Source: Chthonomonas calidirosea
GTDB taxonomy: Bacteria > Armatimonadota > Chthonomonadetes > Chthonomonadales > CAJBBX01
Assembly: GCA_020722705.1 (NCBI GenBank)
Contig: DYKI01000011.1
Location: 1-64,000 of the forward strand
Direction of reading: 5' to 3'
DNA length: 64,000 bases
The notes beneath the pieces are model-generated. The model had not been told where the DNA came from. It did no database searches and saw only the letters and a list, made by a program, of their open reading frames with translations. The first letter of the stretch is position 1; each line of letters starts with the position of its first letter. The translations under genes were made by a program, and so were the position numbers. Shown here one piece after another: positions 53,020 to 61,983 of the stretch.

Positions 53020-53671
53020 CGGCGAACACTCTCCGGAGGTCATGCTCCAGATTGGACTCCACGAGCGCGATGACAGTGTCGCCAGGTTCGAAGCGTGTGT
53101 CAGGTCCGGGAAGCAACGCCTGGTCCGAGCGCAGCACACATACAAGGAGCGCGCCACGCGGCAACGACGCATCCTTGAGGTGCTTATCCAGCACGGGGGA
53201 GTCGGGTCGAATCTCAATCTCGACAATCTCGAGATTGCCGCGTTTCAACGCGGCGAGCGGGATCACGTCTCCGGTCTGGATCTCTTGCTCGATCAGGTTG
53301 TAGATGATCTTCGTCGAACTGACGGTAGCGTCCACGCCGAGCTGCTGGAATAGCTCCTCGTTGCCGGGATTGTTCACGCGCGCGATCGTGCGCGGCACGC
53401 TGAACATGCGCTTCGCCATCTGACAGATGACCAGGTTGTCCTCATCGTCGCCTGTCGCGGCAACGACGACGTCGGCGCGAGCCGTGCCGGCTTCCTCAAG
53501 GAGGCGTACCTCGCACCCGTCACCCTGGATGGCGATCTCGCCGAGTTCCTCGGCTATCACTTTGTGCCTCCTCCGATCCTTCTCCATCAGCAGTATTTCA
53601 TGCGACGAGGATGAGAGGGCCTTCGCGAGGAAGTAGCCGACGTTTCCTCCACCGATAATGACTATGTACAC
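53006..53671 (-). CDS. TrkA-type K+ transport regulator (RCK_N and RCK_C)
   Basis: A 221-residue protein with an NAD-binding RCK_N domain (YIVIIGGGNVGYFLAKALSSSSHEILLMEKD, then DVVVAATGDDEDNLVICQMAK) and a C-terminal RCK_C domain (residues about 140-218, LPRGALLVCVLRSDQALLPGPDTRFEPGDTVIAL). It would gate a TrkH/Ktr channel in response to nucleotides. A second TrkA-like gene is 30 bases upstream; no channel gene is in the window. Confidence 0.9.
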   Translation of the reverse strand: MYIVIIGGGNVGYFLAKALSSSSHEILLMEKDRRRHKVIAEELGEIAIQGDGCEVRLLEEAGTARADVVVAATGDDEDNLVICQMAKRMFSVPRTIARVNNPGNEELFQQLGVDATVSSTKIIYNLIEQEIQTGDVIPLAALKRGNLEIVEIEIRPDSPVLDKHLKDASLPRGALLVCVLRSDQALLPGPDTRFEPGDTVIALVESNLEHDLRRVFADDVG

Positions 53672-53701
53672 GGTTCGCGGTCTCCCATTAGTCCGAACAC
53701 G

Positions 53702-54154
53702 CTAGATGTTCATCGCTATGTAGTCTTGGTTGTAGTCATGCTCGATTGCCCAGCGGCCCTCGGTCAGATAGTCTCGCACCAGTCCCGAGATGATGGTGGG
53801 CGAACAGATGGTGACGATGCCCATCTGGCGGTATGCATCGGCTCGGATCGGATCGTTTATTCGCGTGATGACGTGGGCGACATTGTAGACATTCTTCGCG
53901 ATTTGCGCGGTCATGATGTTCCGGTTGTCGCCCTCAGTGACCGAGACGAAAACGTCGCAACTGCTGATGCCCGCCCGTTCAAGCACATCGCGGTCGAGAC
54001 CGTTACCCACGACCCTCTGGCCGCGGAACTTGCTTCCGAGCCGTCGGAATGCTTCGCCCGTAAGGTCCACGACAGTAACGTTGTGCCCGTCATGGTACAT
54101 GCGCCTGGCGAGGGTCGAGCCGACTCTGCCGCACCCGAGTATGATGATGTTCAT
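53702..54154 (-). CDS. Short TrkA-type regulator (RCK_N only)
   Basis: A 150-residue protein with only the nucleotide-binding RCK_N domain: MNIIILGCGRVGSTLARRMYHDGHNVTVVDL and DVFVSVTEGDNRNIMTAQIAKNVY. It lacks the RCK_C half and ends YNQDYIAMNI. Paired short and long TrkA genes suggest hetero-oligomeric gating rings. Its start overlaps the STAS-Usp gene by ATGA. Confidence 0.88.
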   Translation of the reverse strand: MNIIILGCGRVGSTLARRMYHDGHNVTVVDLTGEAFRRLGSKFRGQRVVGNGLDRDVLERAGISSCDVFVSVTEGDNRNIMTAQIAKNVYNVAHVITRINDPIRADAYRQMGIVTICSPTIISGLVRDYLTEGRWAIEHDYNQDYIAMNI

Positions 54155-54966
54155 CTGCTGGGTCCTTCACTCCTTGCCGATCGGTTGGATCGGCCATCTC
54201 CATTCGATATTCGAGCAACCAGAACGTCACACGGCGCTTTGCGCAACATCATGTCCGCGAGTTCGAGCTGATCCTGATCATCCGGCGTGGGGCCCGCGAG
54301 GGCCAGTACGACCATTCGCGCCTGGTTCTGCGTCAGAAAGGAGACCAACCCTTCACGGGTATCGCGGACACGCTCAAGATGGATGGCGCACGGCAGACCT
54401 AACCGGTGGGCGATCTGAGACCCGCGTGCGCTGTGCTGTTGGGCTTCAGTCTCGGCCTCCGGCTGTGGTGCGCTGAGAGGGAGCTGGCGCGGTATCGTGA
54501 CGAAGGCAACCATGCCAACCGGAAAACCTCGCTCGCGGCTCGCCGTCGCCGCCAGGCGCATGCCCGCCTCGATATCGGTGCCATCAATCAGAGGAACGAT
54601 CACAGCGCCCGGCGGCACTACGTCCGAACAGGAACTGCCGGTTCGGAGTGACTCGCGTGCTGCCTCCACCGACATGGACATGGCGATCTGCGACCTGACA
54701 CCGGGTACGCTCGCCAGCACCTGGCGGACAGAGGCAGGGAGGTTGCATACCACAATCCGAGCGCCCGCGGATTCAATGTCCTTGACCGCATCGAGAAAGG
54801 TCCTGCTGCCCTCTTCGGTGACGCTCTTCAGCTCACCGCCGTCAATCAGGATGCCTTCGGGATGCTGTTTCAGCAGGACCATGGCCGCGGCTTTGATGGT
54901 CGGCCACTGGTTGCGAACGAGCGCTCCGGAAAGCCTGACGGTGTCATCCTTCGTATAGACGATCAT
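54151..54966 (-). CDS. STAS domain-Usp domain fusion protein
   Basis: 271 residues from ATG 54966 (MIVYTKDDTVRLSG); the track's TTG start would add ten. Residues 1-100 match STAS anti-sigma antagonist domains: VRLSGALV, ILIDGGELKSVTEEGSRTFLDAVKDI and ARIVVCNLPASVRQVL. Residues 115-255 look like a universal stress protein domain, ending ADMMLRKAPCDVLVARI. Such a pairing is unusual. It is coupled to two TrkA genes, which suggests it relays a stress or energy signal to K+ transport; that is inference. Confidence 0.72.
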   Translation of the reverse strand: MIVYTKDDTVRLSGALVRNQWPTIKAAAMVLLKQHPEGILIDGGELKSVTEEGSRTFLDAVKDIESAGARIVVCNLPASVRQVLASVPGVRSQIAMSMSVEAARESLRTGSSCSDVVPPGAVIVPLIDGTDIEAGMRLAATASRERGFPVGMVAFVTIPRQLPLSAPQPEAETEAQQHSARGSQIAHRLGLPCAIHLERVRDTREGLVSFLTQNQARMVVLALAGPTPDDQDQLELADMMLRKAPCDVLVARISNGDGRSNRSARSEGPSR

Positions 54967-55148
54967 CGCGAAAGAATCCAAGCTGAGGTCCGGCAAGGTC
55001 GCGGACGTACGGTAAACAGTAGGGCAGTACGTTTCATGGTCGCGTCCGTGCGGCTGTGAACGAGTGTGGGATAGTCAGAACCCAGGGGACCTATGGGAGT
55101 CCGCTCCTTGGCGCTTCTTGATCGAAACCGGCAGAGTATACTTCCGGT

Positions 55149-56699
55149 ATGGTTCATTGTCAAACGCCGTCCGCGAACGGCGGTGATCGGCAGACTGCGT
55201 TGGTTCTCAACGGGAACGACGATGTTGCGGTTGCCCTCGTTCCCCTGCGGGCTGGGACGCAGGTTCAGGTTGGCGGCCGGCCGATTCAGATAGTCGCCGA
55301 CGTGCCGATGGGACACAAGGTGGCCCTGCGCGATGTCGAGCGCGGCAACCCGATTCGCAAGTACGGTGAAGTCATCGGCTACGCCACTCAGGACCTCGTC
55401 AGGGGCGAGTGGGTGCACACCCACAACCTTGCCGCCGGGTCGGTAAGCAGGCCGGAGAGGGTGCGATCAGCCGCTGGAATCCTGAAGTCCACAGGTCCCG
55501 AGCAGTGCTTCCTTGGTTACCGACGTGAGGATGGCCGAGTCGGCACTCGCAATGCGATCGCGGTCATCTCGACCGTTAACTGCTCTGCGGATGCTGCCCA
55601 CATTCTGGCGTCTCGGGCACGTGCCGAGATCGTGCCGGCATTCCCGTGTGTGGACGATGTCTTCGCCGTCATCCACAAGGGGGGATGCGGCATTCCGATC
55701 GGAGGGTCCAGTTACGACATCCTGCTGAGATGCTTGATCGGCATGGCGACCCATCCGAATGTAGCCGCGGCGGTTGTCGTCGGCCTGGGATGCGAGGTGG
55801 TAAGCGCCGCTCTGGTCGCTGACGCGGGTTCAAGGGCTCGGAAGCCTTGCGTAGCCATTGGAGTACAGGAGTCCGGCGGCGTGGGCGCGACGGTGACGCG
55901 TGGAATGGAGGTCGTCGAAACGCTGGCGAGGCAGGCAGGCACGGCGCGTCGTACCGAGTGTCCTGTTTCGGAGCTGGTGGTGGGCACGAACTGCGGAGGG
56001 TCGGATGCCTACTCGGGCATCACGGCCAATCCCCTGCTCGGCCGGGTGGGCGAGCTGATCGCCGAAGCCGGCGGAGGATGGGCGCTGGCGGAGAGCCCTG
56101 AGACCCGAGGCGCGGATCACATCCTGGCCGGCCGAGCTGTCTCCGATGAAGTGGCTGATCGGCTGCTGGCGGTGATGGACCGATGGGACGCCTACACGGC
56201 GATGCATGGAGCAACGGTTGACAACAATCCGGCTCCAGGCAACAAGGAAGGCGGCATCACCACCATCTACGAGAAAGCGCTTGGGGCGGTTACGAAAGGG
56301 GGCGAGCTGCCCCTGCGGCGCGTCGTCGAGTTTGCGGAACCGGTAGACAAGCCTGGGCTTACGTTTATGGACACGCCTGGCATGGACGATGTATCCGTGA
56401 CCGGTCTGGCAGCCGGGGGATGCAATCTGATCGCTTTCACGACCGGTCGAGGATCGTGCATGGCTTTCAAGCCGGTTCCTGTCATCAAGATCGCCTCAAC
56501 GACCGATCTCTATCGGAGGATGCCCGATGACATGGACTTCAACGCCGGCAGCCTCCTGGACGGTGTCAGTCAGGAAGAGGCGCGCGATGCGCTGTACGAC
56601 CTCATCATATCCGTCGCGAGCGGAACGCGGACCGCGGGCGAGAGACAGGGACTGGGGGAACATACGTTCGCGCCATGGGACCTGGGTCCGACACTCTAA
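55149..56699 (+). CDS. UxaA-family hydro-lyase (altronate dehydratase type)
   Basis: A 516-residue protein. The N-terminal SAF domain (about residues 25-95, VPMGHKVALRDVERGNPIRKYGEVIGYAT) is fused to the catalytic UxaA part: GYRREDGRVGTRNAIAVISTVNCSA, then VGTNCGGSDAYSGITANPLLGRVGELI. UxaA enzymes dehydrate altronate or related sugar acids (galactarate, sulfolactate relatives), using iron. No other hexuronate gene is near, so the substrate is open. A TATACT ends six bases before the ATG. A membrane protein gene overlaps its end. Confidence 0.88.
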   Translation: MVHCQTPSANGGDRQTALVLNGNDDVAVALVPLRAGTQVQVGGRPIQIVADVPMGHKVALRDVERGNPIRKYGEVIGYATQDLVRGEWVHTHNLAAGSVSRPERVRSAAGILKSTGPEQCFLGYRREDGRVGTRNAIAVISTVNCSADAAHILASRARAEIVPAFPCVDDVFAVIHKGGCGIPIGGSSYDILLRCLIGMATHPNVAAAVVVGLGCEVVSAALVADAGSRARKPCVAIGVQESGGVGATVTRGMEVVETLARQAGTARRTECPVSELVVGTNCGGSDAYSGITANPLLGRVGELIAEAGGGWALAESPETRGADHILAGRAVSDEVADRLLAVMDRWDAYTAMHGATVDNNPAPGNKEGGITTIYEKALGAVTKGGELPLRRVVEFAEPVDKPGLTFMDTPGMDDVSVTGLAAGGCNLIAFTTGRGSCMAFKPVPVIKIASTTDLYRRMPDDMDFNAGSLLDGVSQEEARDALYDLIISVASGTRTAGERQGLGEHTFAPWDLGPTL

Positions 56700-57475
56700 G
56701 CGCGGAGCGCGCTCTCGCGGTTGGTCGGACACTGCGCCGGGCCTTTCGCGCGTGGTGGGATCACCTTGGGATGTCCTGCGCACTGAGTGCTGGATGGGCT
56801 GTCTGCGTGCTGGTCCCGATTGTCGGCGTCCTTCAGCTCGCAACGGCGATCTCACCCGCGCTATGGCCGCTCGCTGTGTCTGTCGGCCTCGCCCTCTTCG
56901 GATTGGGCACAGCGGCTGTCCACCGAGCCGCGTTTCAGGCTGCCGAAGGTGACGAGTTGACGCTTGCAGGCTTGGCTCCGCCAGACCGCAAGTGGGCTGC
57001 CGACTCCGTGATCCTCATCGTGATCCAGGCGCTGGCAGTCGGCGCACTCGGTCTGAATGTCGCGTTCTACCTGGCCCTCAGGTCTATGCTTGGCCTCGCG
57101 CTGACGGTCGCTTTCGCATACGGGCTCGCCATTTGGCTGCTCGCATGCGCCTATCAGTGGCCGCTGTTCATTGCCGGTGAGAGAGGGTTGATCACTCGCG
57201 AGGACGCGAGAAGACCAAGCGTTTTCAGCGTGATCCGCAACAGCCTGATGCTGCTTGTGTTGGCTCCGGGCCATACGCTGGGTGTGGCCGCAGTCGCAAC
57301 GGTCATCCTTGTACCGCTGGTCATCTCGGGAGTGGGGCTGGTGCTGATCGCTCCTGCGCTTGGCGCGTTTCTGTTCACGCAGGCTGTGCGCGACCACATG
57401 ATCCAGATGGGCATGCTGACGCCGCCCGATGAAGGCGGACCGGTTCCCGACAACTGGGTGGTTCCCAGAGAATAA
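56675..57475 (+). CDS. Integral membrane protein, DUF624/YesL-like
   Basis: A 266-residue protein with about six spans. The start WWDHLGMSCALSAGWAVCVLVPIVG resembles the NxxWxxxxxxPxxG region of DUF624 (YesL) proteins, which often accompany sugar utilisation genes. It overlaps the UxaA-type gene by 25 bases, so a link to the same sugar acid is possible. A 14-bp hairpin begins at its stop. Function unproven. Confidence 0.65.
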   Translation: MGPGSDTLSAERALAVGRTLRRAFRAWWDHLGMSCALSAGWAVCVLVPIVGVLQLATAISPALWPLAVSVGLALFGLGTAAVHRAAFQAAEGDELTLAGLAPPDRKWAADSVILIVIQALAVGALGLNVAFYLALRSMLGLALTVAFAYGLAIWLLACAYQWPLFIAGERGLITREDARRPSVFSVIRNSLMLLVLAPGHTLGVAAVATVILVPLVISGVGLVLIAPALGAFLFTQAVRDHMIQMGMLTPPDEGGPVPDNWVVPRE

Positions 57476-57509
57476 GAGCGGCGACGAATGCCGGGATTCG
57501 TCGCCGCTC
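57476..57509. terminator. Bidirectional terminator hairpin
   Basis: GAGCGGCGACGAAT at 57476-57489 pairs perfectly with ATTCGTCGCCGCTC at 57496-57509 around a six-base loop. It lies between convergent genes ending at 57475 and 57567. On the minus strand TTATTCTC follows the stem, and on the plus strand there is no T-run. Confidence 0.75.
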
Positions 57510-57566
57510 CGACAAACGGAATGCCGGAACCGAGGGCGAAGCCCCCGGGGGCAGTGGACGTGCGGC

Positions 57567-58097
57567 TCAGAGGTGCAAGCGGCCTACGACCGTCACCATC
57601 GTCTTGGCATCGGTGAAGATGATGTTCCCCTCGACTGCCAGGCGCGCGCTCAGTTCCAGACCGACTATCCCCTTGCCGATCAGCTTGGCTTTCCCACCGA
57701 GCAAGGCCCCGGCGCCGGCTCCAACGTAGAGCGAACGGCCTGACATATCCTCGGTATAGCGCATCTGATTGAACGTCACGGGAACGATAGTGCTGATTTC
57801 AGCGAAGTCGGCCTCAAAGATAACGTCCGCATCCAGACGCCCTTCCCACCCGTCGAGCAGTGCGATGCTCGGCACCGGGATGTCAATACCGGCGAGACCC
57901 GCGCCACGAGGCGCGACCATAGCGCCGCCCCGAAGACTCAGGGCTATCGGCACCGTCGGGATCGGCGCACCGAACTGCGCATGGGCGCCGCCGGCCATGC
58001 GTCCACCCGATGCCGTCAGTGTCCGGCTGCCGGAAGCTCCCAGCGCCGGCAGAGCGAGCACGACGACGAACGCAGCAGCACCTGCCAATCTCAGCAT
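57567..58097 (-). CDS. Exported beta-rich protein of unknown function
   Basis: A 176-residue protein with a signal peptide (MLRLAGAAAFVVVLALPALGASG). The rest is Gly-rich with alternating hydrophobic residues (VPIALSLRGGAMVAPRG, SLYVGAGAGALLGGKAKLIGKGIVGLELSARLAVEGNIIF) and ends in TMVTVVGRLHL. This looks like a small outer membrane beta-barrel or a beta-sandwich. There are no Cys. It stands alone between two divergent or convergent neighbours. Confidence 0.7.
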   Translation of the reverse strand: MLRLAGAAAFVVVLALPALGASGSRTLTASGGRMAGGAHAQFGAPIPTVPIALSLRGGAMVAPRGAGLAGIDIPVPSIALLDGWEGRLDADVIFEADFAEISTIVPVTFNQMRYTEDMSGRSLYVGAGAGALLGGKAKLIGKGIVGLELSARLAVEGNIIFTDAKTMVTVVGRLHL

Positions 58098-58254
58098 GAT
58101 GAATGTCCTCCATCGAGTTGTGGTCAGCCCACCGCGTTCGCCGGCCCAAGCAGCCGTCCCTGTTTCGCTTGCATCGGATTCCTGACGAGGCCTGCGGCGG
58201 CCGATGTGTGTTTATACCCTAACCGTCGCAGGTGAAGCCGAATGGGGTTACGCA

Positions 58255-58284
58255 TTGACAGCAACACACGGCGACGACCACAAT
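58255..58284 (+). promoter_or_regulatory. Promoter of the menG operon
   Basis: TTGACA at 58255-58260, an 18-base spacer and CACAAT at 58279-58284. The start point near 58291 would leave only a few bases before the GTG at 58295 or the ATG at 58301. Confidence 0.65.
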
Positions 58285-58300
58285 AGCGCAGCATGTGCGG

Positions 58301-59035
58301 ATGTCGCATCGCCGGGCGCGAATCTTGACGACCAGCAACCCCCCCCACAGACCTGACCCGACTGTGATCGAGCCGATGTTCGCTCAAGTGGCGCCTCGCT
58401 ACGATCTGATGAACCACCTGCTCAGTTTCGGGCGACATCATCGCTGGCGATCTGTTGCGGCACAAATGGCGGAGCCGCAGCCGGGATGCACGGCTGTAGA
58501 TGTCTGCACCGGTACGGGCGACTTGGCGGAGGAGCTGGGGCGTCGAGTGGGCAGTCAAGGGGTCGTGCTGGGATTCGACTTCTGCCCGGCCATGGTGCAG
58601 CGGGCCGAGATCAAGCGGCGAGGCGATATGGTGCGGTACAGTGTTGCGGACGCGCACTGCCTTCCGTGCCGATCGGGTTCCGTGGACTGCGCGACGATCG
58701 CCTTCGGGATCCGGAATGTCGGCGATCCGGAAAGGGTCTTCGCCGAAATGGCCCGCGTGCTCAGAGTCGGTGGCCGTCTGGTCTGCCTGGAGTTCGGCCT
58801 CCCGCAGGATCCAGTGCGGCGCTGGTTGGTCCGAGCGTATGAACGCGCGGTCATTCCGCTCCTGGGCCTGCTCATGGGACGCCGAGAAGCGTACAGCTAC
58901 CTGGCTGGGTCCATTGCGGCGTTTGCGGGTCCGGATTCGGTGCGCGAGATGATGTCACGAGCGGGACTCACGGCATTGGAGACGAAAGAGATGAACCTGG
59001 GCAGCGTGTATGCCCATCGCGGAGTGAAGCTTTGA
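58301..59035 (+). CDS. menG: Demethylmenaquinone methyltransferase (MenG/UbiE)
   Basis: 244 residues from ATG 58301; GTG 58295 and later starts (TTG 58325, GTG 58364) are possible because the first 25 residues are not conserved. UbiE signatures are MFAQVAPRYDLMNHLLSFGRHHRWR, motif I DVCTGTGDLAEEL, GFDFCPAMVQRA and AFGIRNVGDPERVFAEMARVL. It methylates demethylmenaquinone, the last step of menaquinone synthesis. The next gene makes the polyprenyl tail, which supports the quinone role. Confidence 0.92.
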   Translation: MSHRRARILTTSNPPHRPDPTVIEPMFAQVAPRYDLMNHLLSFGRHHRWRSVAAQMAEPQPGCTAVDVCTGTGDLAEELGRRVGSQGVVLGFDFCPAMVQRAEIKRRGDMVRYSVADAHCLPCRSGSVDCATIAFGIRNVGDPERVFAEMARVLRVGGRLVCLEFGLPQDPVRRWLVRAYERAVIPLLGLLMGRREAYSYLAGSIAAFAGPDSVREMMSRAGLTALETKEMNLGSVYAHRGVKL

Positions 59036-60045
59036 GCGACAGTCGCGCAGGTAACCCCGAGGGGCCGACAGCAGCGCCATTCTTTGATCTGATCCGGACG
59101 GATCTGAACAACGTCGAGCGGTCGCTGCAGGCCGCTGCCGCCTCGGAGGTGCATCCGGTTGATGCGCTCGCTCAGCATGTGCTGCTGGCCGGTGGCAAGC
59201 GGCTGCGCCCGGCGACGGTCATCCTGACCGCCCGCGCGCTCAGCCGTGAACCGGATGCGGATCGCATTGTCACCGTGGCTGCTGCCATGGAGTTGGTGCA
59301 TACCGCAACGCTTGTCCACGACGACGTTGTTGACAACACTTCGGTCCGTCGCGGCGCTGCGACGGCGAATGCCGTCTTCGGCAATGGCGTCGCCGTCATC
59401 AGCGGGGACTTCCTGTTGGCACGTGCGGTGAGCATGCTGGCTCGGGAATCGGACACAAGACTGCTGCGGACGGTTGCCGACGTGACGGCCGACATGAGCG
59501 AGGGTGAAGTGCAGGAGCTGGTCACGACCGGTGAGCCGGAACTGACGGAGAAGGCCTACTTCGGCCTGATCGGGAAGAAGACGGCCTCTTTTATCGAAGG
59601 CTGCTGTCGCTGCGGGGCCATCGTCGCAGGCGCCGACGGACTGGGCGAGAACGCAGTCGCAAACTACGGTCTCAACATGGGCTTGGCGTTCCAACTCGCC
59701 GACGATCTGCTCGACTATGTGGGTGATCCGGCCAAGACCGGCAAAGCGGTCGGCACCGACCTGCGTGAAGGGCGCGCGACCCTGCCGTTTCTGTACGGGC
59801 TGCGTCACGCGTCCGATGGCGCGAGAGAACGCCTGCTGTCCTCCTTTGCCAATCCGTCACTTCGCGAAGCGACGATCTCGACGGTGATCCGAACGCTCGA
59901 TACCCTCGGTGCCTTCGACCATGCGCGCAAGGTCGCCCATGAGCATGCGAATGCCGCGAAGCTCTCTCTCAGTGTGTTGGAGAACTCGGCCTACAGGCAA
60001 GCGTTGTCCGACCTTGCGGACTACGTCGTCAACCGGGACAGATGA
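59032..60045 (+). CDS. Polyprenyl diphosphate synthase
   Basis: 337 residues from a TTG at 59032, overlapping the menG stop (TTGA). The two Asp-rich motifs are DDVVDNTSVRRG (first) and DDLLDYVGD (second), with GGKRLRPATVIL and GKKTASFIEGCC. It belongs to the heptaprenyl/octaprenyl synthase group by motif spacing. It makes the side chain for menaquinone in the membrane-facing cytoplasm. The downstream HAD gene overlaps by ATGA. Confidence 0.93.
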   Translation: MSDSRAGNPEGPTAAPFFDLIRTDLNNVERSLQAAAASEVHPVDALAQHVLLAGGKRLRPATVILTARALSREPDADRIVTVAAAMELVHTATLVHDDVVDNTSVRRGAATANAVFGNGVAVISGDFLLARAVSMLARESDTRLLRTVADVTADMSEGEVQELVTTGEPELTEKAYFGLIGKKTASFIEGCCRCGAIVAGADGLGENAVANYGLNMGLAFQLADDLLDYVGDPAKTGKAVGTDLREGRATLPFLYGLRHASDGARERLLSSFANPSLREATISTVIRTLDTLGAFDHARKVAHEHANAAKLSLSVLENSAYRQALSDLADYVVNRDR

Positions 60046-60836
60046 GCGTCCTCACGGAAATCCGGGTGGCGGTCTTCGACATGGACGGCGTTCTATGGTC
60101 CATGGACGACCCCATTGAGCATGGAGCCGAGGCCATACGCCGTTGTCGCCAGGCCGGCGTTTCTGTCTACTTCCTGACCAACAACTCTTCGAAGACCCGT
60201 GCGGATTACGTCGCCAAACTGGCCGGTTTCGGCATCGAGAGTACGGTTGATGAGGTTGTCACCTCGGCCCACGCAACGGCACAGTGGCTTGAAGCCGATG
60301 GCGCTCGCGGCAAGACGGCAGTGATCATCGGCGAGGCAGGCCTGCGCTGCGAGCTGGACCAAGTCGGGGTCAACGTGGTCGAGTATGTAGAAGGAGATGC
60401 GGTCGCTTATGTGGTGGTTGGATGGGATCGAGGCCTAACCTACGACAAGCTGCTTCAGGCGCATGGGGCGATCACAAGGGGAGGAGCTCGGTTCATCGCG
60501 ACGAACAGGGATGCAACCTACCCGTTGGCGATGGGGCGCACCATACCCGGCGGCGGGAGCATCGTGGCGGCTGTGGCAACCTCGACGGGCGTTGAGCCCA
60601 TCACGATCGGCAAACCTGAGCCGTATACGTTGCTGACCATATTGGAGCGTGAGGGGGTCGTACCTCGGCAGTGTCTTGTGATCGGCGATCGGCTCGATAC
60701 CGACATCGCCATCGCAACGCGTGTCGGCACTCGATCCGCGCTGGTGCTGACCGGTGTCAGCACCGCCGAGGAGGCAGCCGATCTGCCGCCTGCACAGCGT
60801 CCCGAATATGTGTGGCCGGATCTTTCCAGTCTGTGA
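60042..60836 (+). CDS. HAD-IIA family phosphatase (NagD-like)
   Basis: A 264-residue hydrolase. HAD motifs are FDMDGVLW (I), LTNNSSKTR (II), GKPEPYTLL (III Lys) and IGDRLDTDIAIATRVG (IV). The C2A cap in between makes it a NagD/phosphoglycolate-type phosphatase acting on small phosphates. It overlaps the prenyl synthase by ATGA and may be part of the same transcript, though a role in quinone synthesis is not implied. Confidence 0.9.
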   Translation: MSVLTEIRVAVFDMDGVLWSMDDPIEHGAEAIRRCRQAGVSVYFLTNNSSKTRADYVAKLAGFGIESTVDEVVTSAHATAQWLEADGARGKTAVIIGEAGLRCELDQVGVNVVEYVEGDAVAYVVVGWDRGLTYDKLLQAHGAITRGGARFIATNRDATYPLAMGRTIPGGGSIVAAVATSTGVEPITIGKPEPYTLLTILEREGVVPRQCLVIGDRLDTDIAIATRVGTRSALVLTGVSTAEEAADLPPAQRPEYVWPDLSSL

Positions 60837-60854
60837 GGTGAGGTGCGAGCGGAC

Positions 60855-61877
60855 ATGAACCGATGCATTCACACGTTCCGTCTGGCGACGGGAGAGCTCG
60901 GTGAGGTGCGGGAGGTCATCGCGCCGGATGCCGATCACCGCGACACGATTCTGACACTCCTCGCGCACAAGGGCGGTGTATGGGAGAACCATCTCACCGC
61001 AGCTCTCGACGGTCGGACAGACGATCTTGAGACGCGCTGGTATCTCGGCCTTGTGGACGGACGCGCGGTTGCCGACGCCATGCTCGTGGAGCGGCATGGT
61101 GTCGCCATTCTCGGCCATGTGTACACGGTCGAGGCATTTCGCCGTCGCGGCATATGCCGTGCCGTGCTCAGCGCGATGATGGAAGCGTTCAAGGGCCGTG
61201 ACGGGCGCTCGATCATCCTGGGGACCGGGTTCGAGAGCGTGGCTTATCGTATCTATGAGTCATTCGGCTTCCGCTCTCTCAGGGGTGGCTTGATGGCCTG
61301 GTACGCAACGGGACGGTCCGAGTTTGAAGTGGAGTGGTTCGCGCCTGGTCCAGGTTACACGCGCGAGGCGCAATGGGAGCACTGGCCCCTCGTTGCGTCT
61401 CTAGCCACATTCGCGGAGGCTTCGGGCCTGAGGAGTGTCGCCTGGGGCATGCGCGACATCGCCAACCTGGAGTGGCCGTACTGCCACTACATGGCCCATC
61501 GTGCCGAGCCCGGCTACACCGGGGTTGTCTCCCAGACCGAAACCGGCGCAGTGGTTGCCGTTGCGACATGTGTGCCCTTCCGGATCGGAGAGACTGGCGA
61601 AGCGTGGCCAAACGTCTGGCTTGTGGACGCCTTCGCGCATCCCCTGCATACTTTCAAGATGACGGAGTCGCTCGCTCGCCTCTCCCTGCCCCCTGGCAAG
61701 GCCATCGCGTTCGCCGCTGACAGCGACGCCGAGCGCCGGTCTGCCTTTTCCGATGCGGGGTTTGTTCAGGAAGGGCGTCTGCGAGACACCCTGTCCGTCG
61801 GAAGCGTGACATCGGATGTCGCTGTCTACGGCCGCGTCGTCGGTCCGTCGGCGAGCCAACTGCAGTATTGGTCATGA
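60855..61877 (+). CDS. GNAT-family N-acetyltransferase
   Basis: About 340 residues from ATG 60855 (GTG 60843 is the alternative). The N-terminal 160 residues hold a GNAT fold with the acetyl-CoA loop YTVEAFRRRGICRAVLSAMM and a YRIYESFGFRSLRGG ending. The C-terminal 180 residues contain a further GNAT-like region (AVVAVATCVPF, WLVDAFAHPLHTFKMTESLAR), so it may be a tandem. The substrate is unknown. It is six to eighteen bases from the HAD gene. Confidence 0.78.
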   Translation: MNRCIHTFRLATGELGEVREVIAPDADHRDTILTLLAHKGGVWENHLTAALDGRTDDLETRWYLGLVDGRAVADAMLVERHGVAILGHVYTVEAFRRRGICRAVLSAMMEAFKGRDGRSIILGTGFESVAYRIYESFGFRSLRGGLMAWYATGRSEFEVEWFAPGPGYTREAQWEHWPLVASLATFAEASGLRSVAWGMRDIANLEWPYCHYMAHRAEPGYTGVVSQTETGAVVAVATCVPFRIGETGEAWPNVWLVDAFAHPLHTFKMTESLARLSLPPGKAIAFAADSDAERRSAFSDAGFVQEGRLRDTLSVGSVTSDVAVYGRVVGPSASQLQYWS

Positions 61878-61983
61878 CGGTCCAAATCCCGCTCCCTGCA
61901 CACCGACGCTGCAGTCGGCTGAATGCGGGTGCGGAGTATGGGCCCATGTTGGCATGGCCACTCACGAGAGGGGTTTTTCTAAA

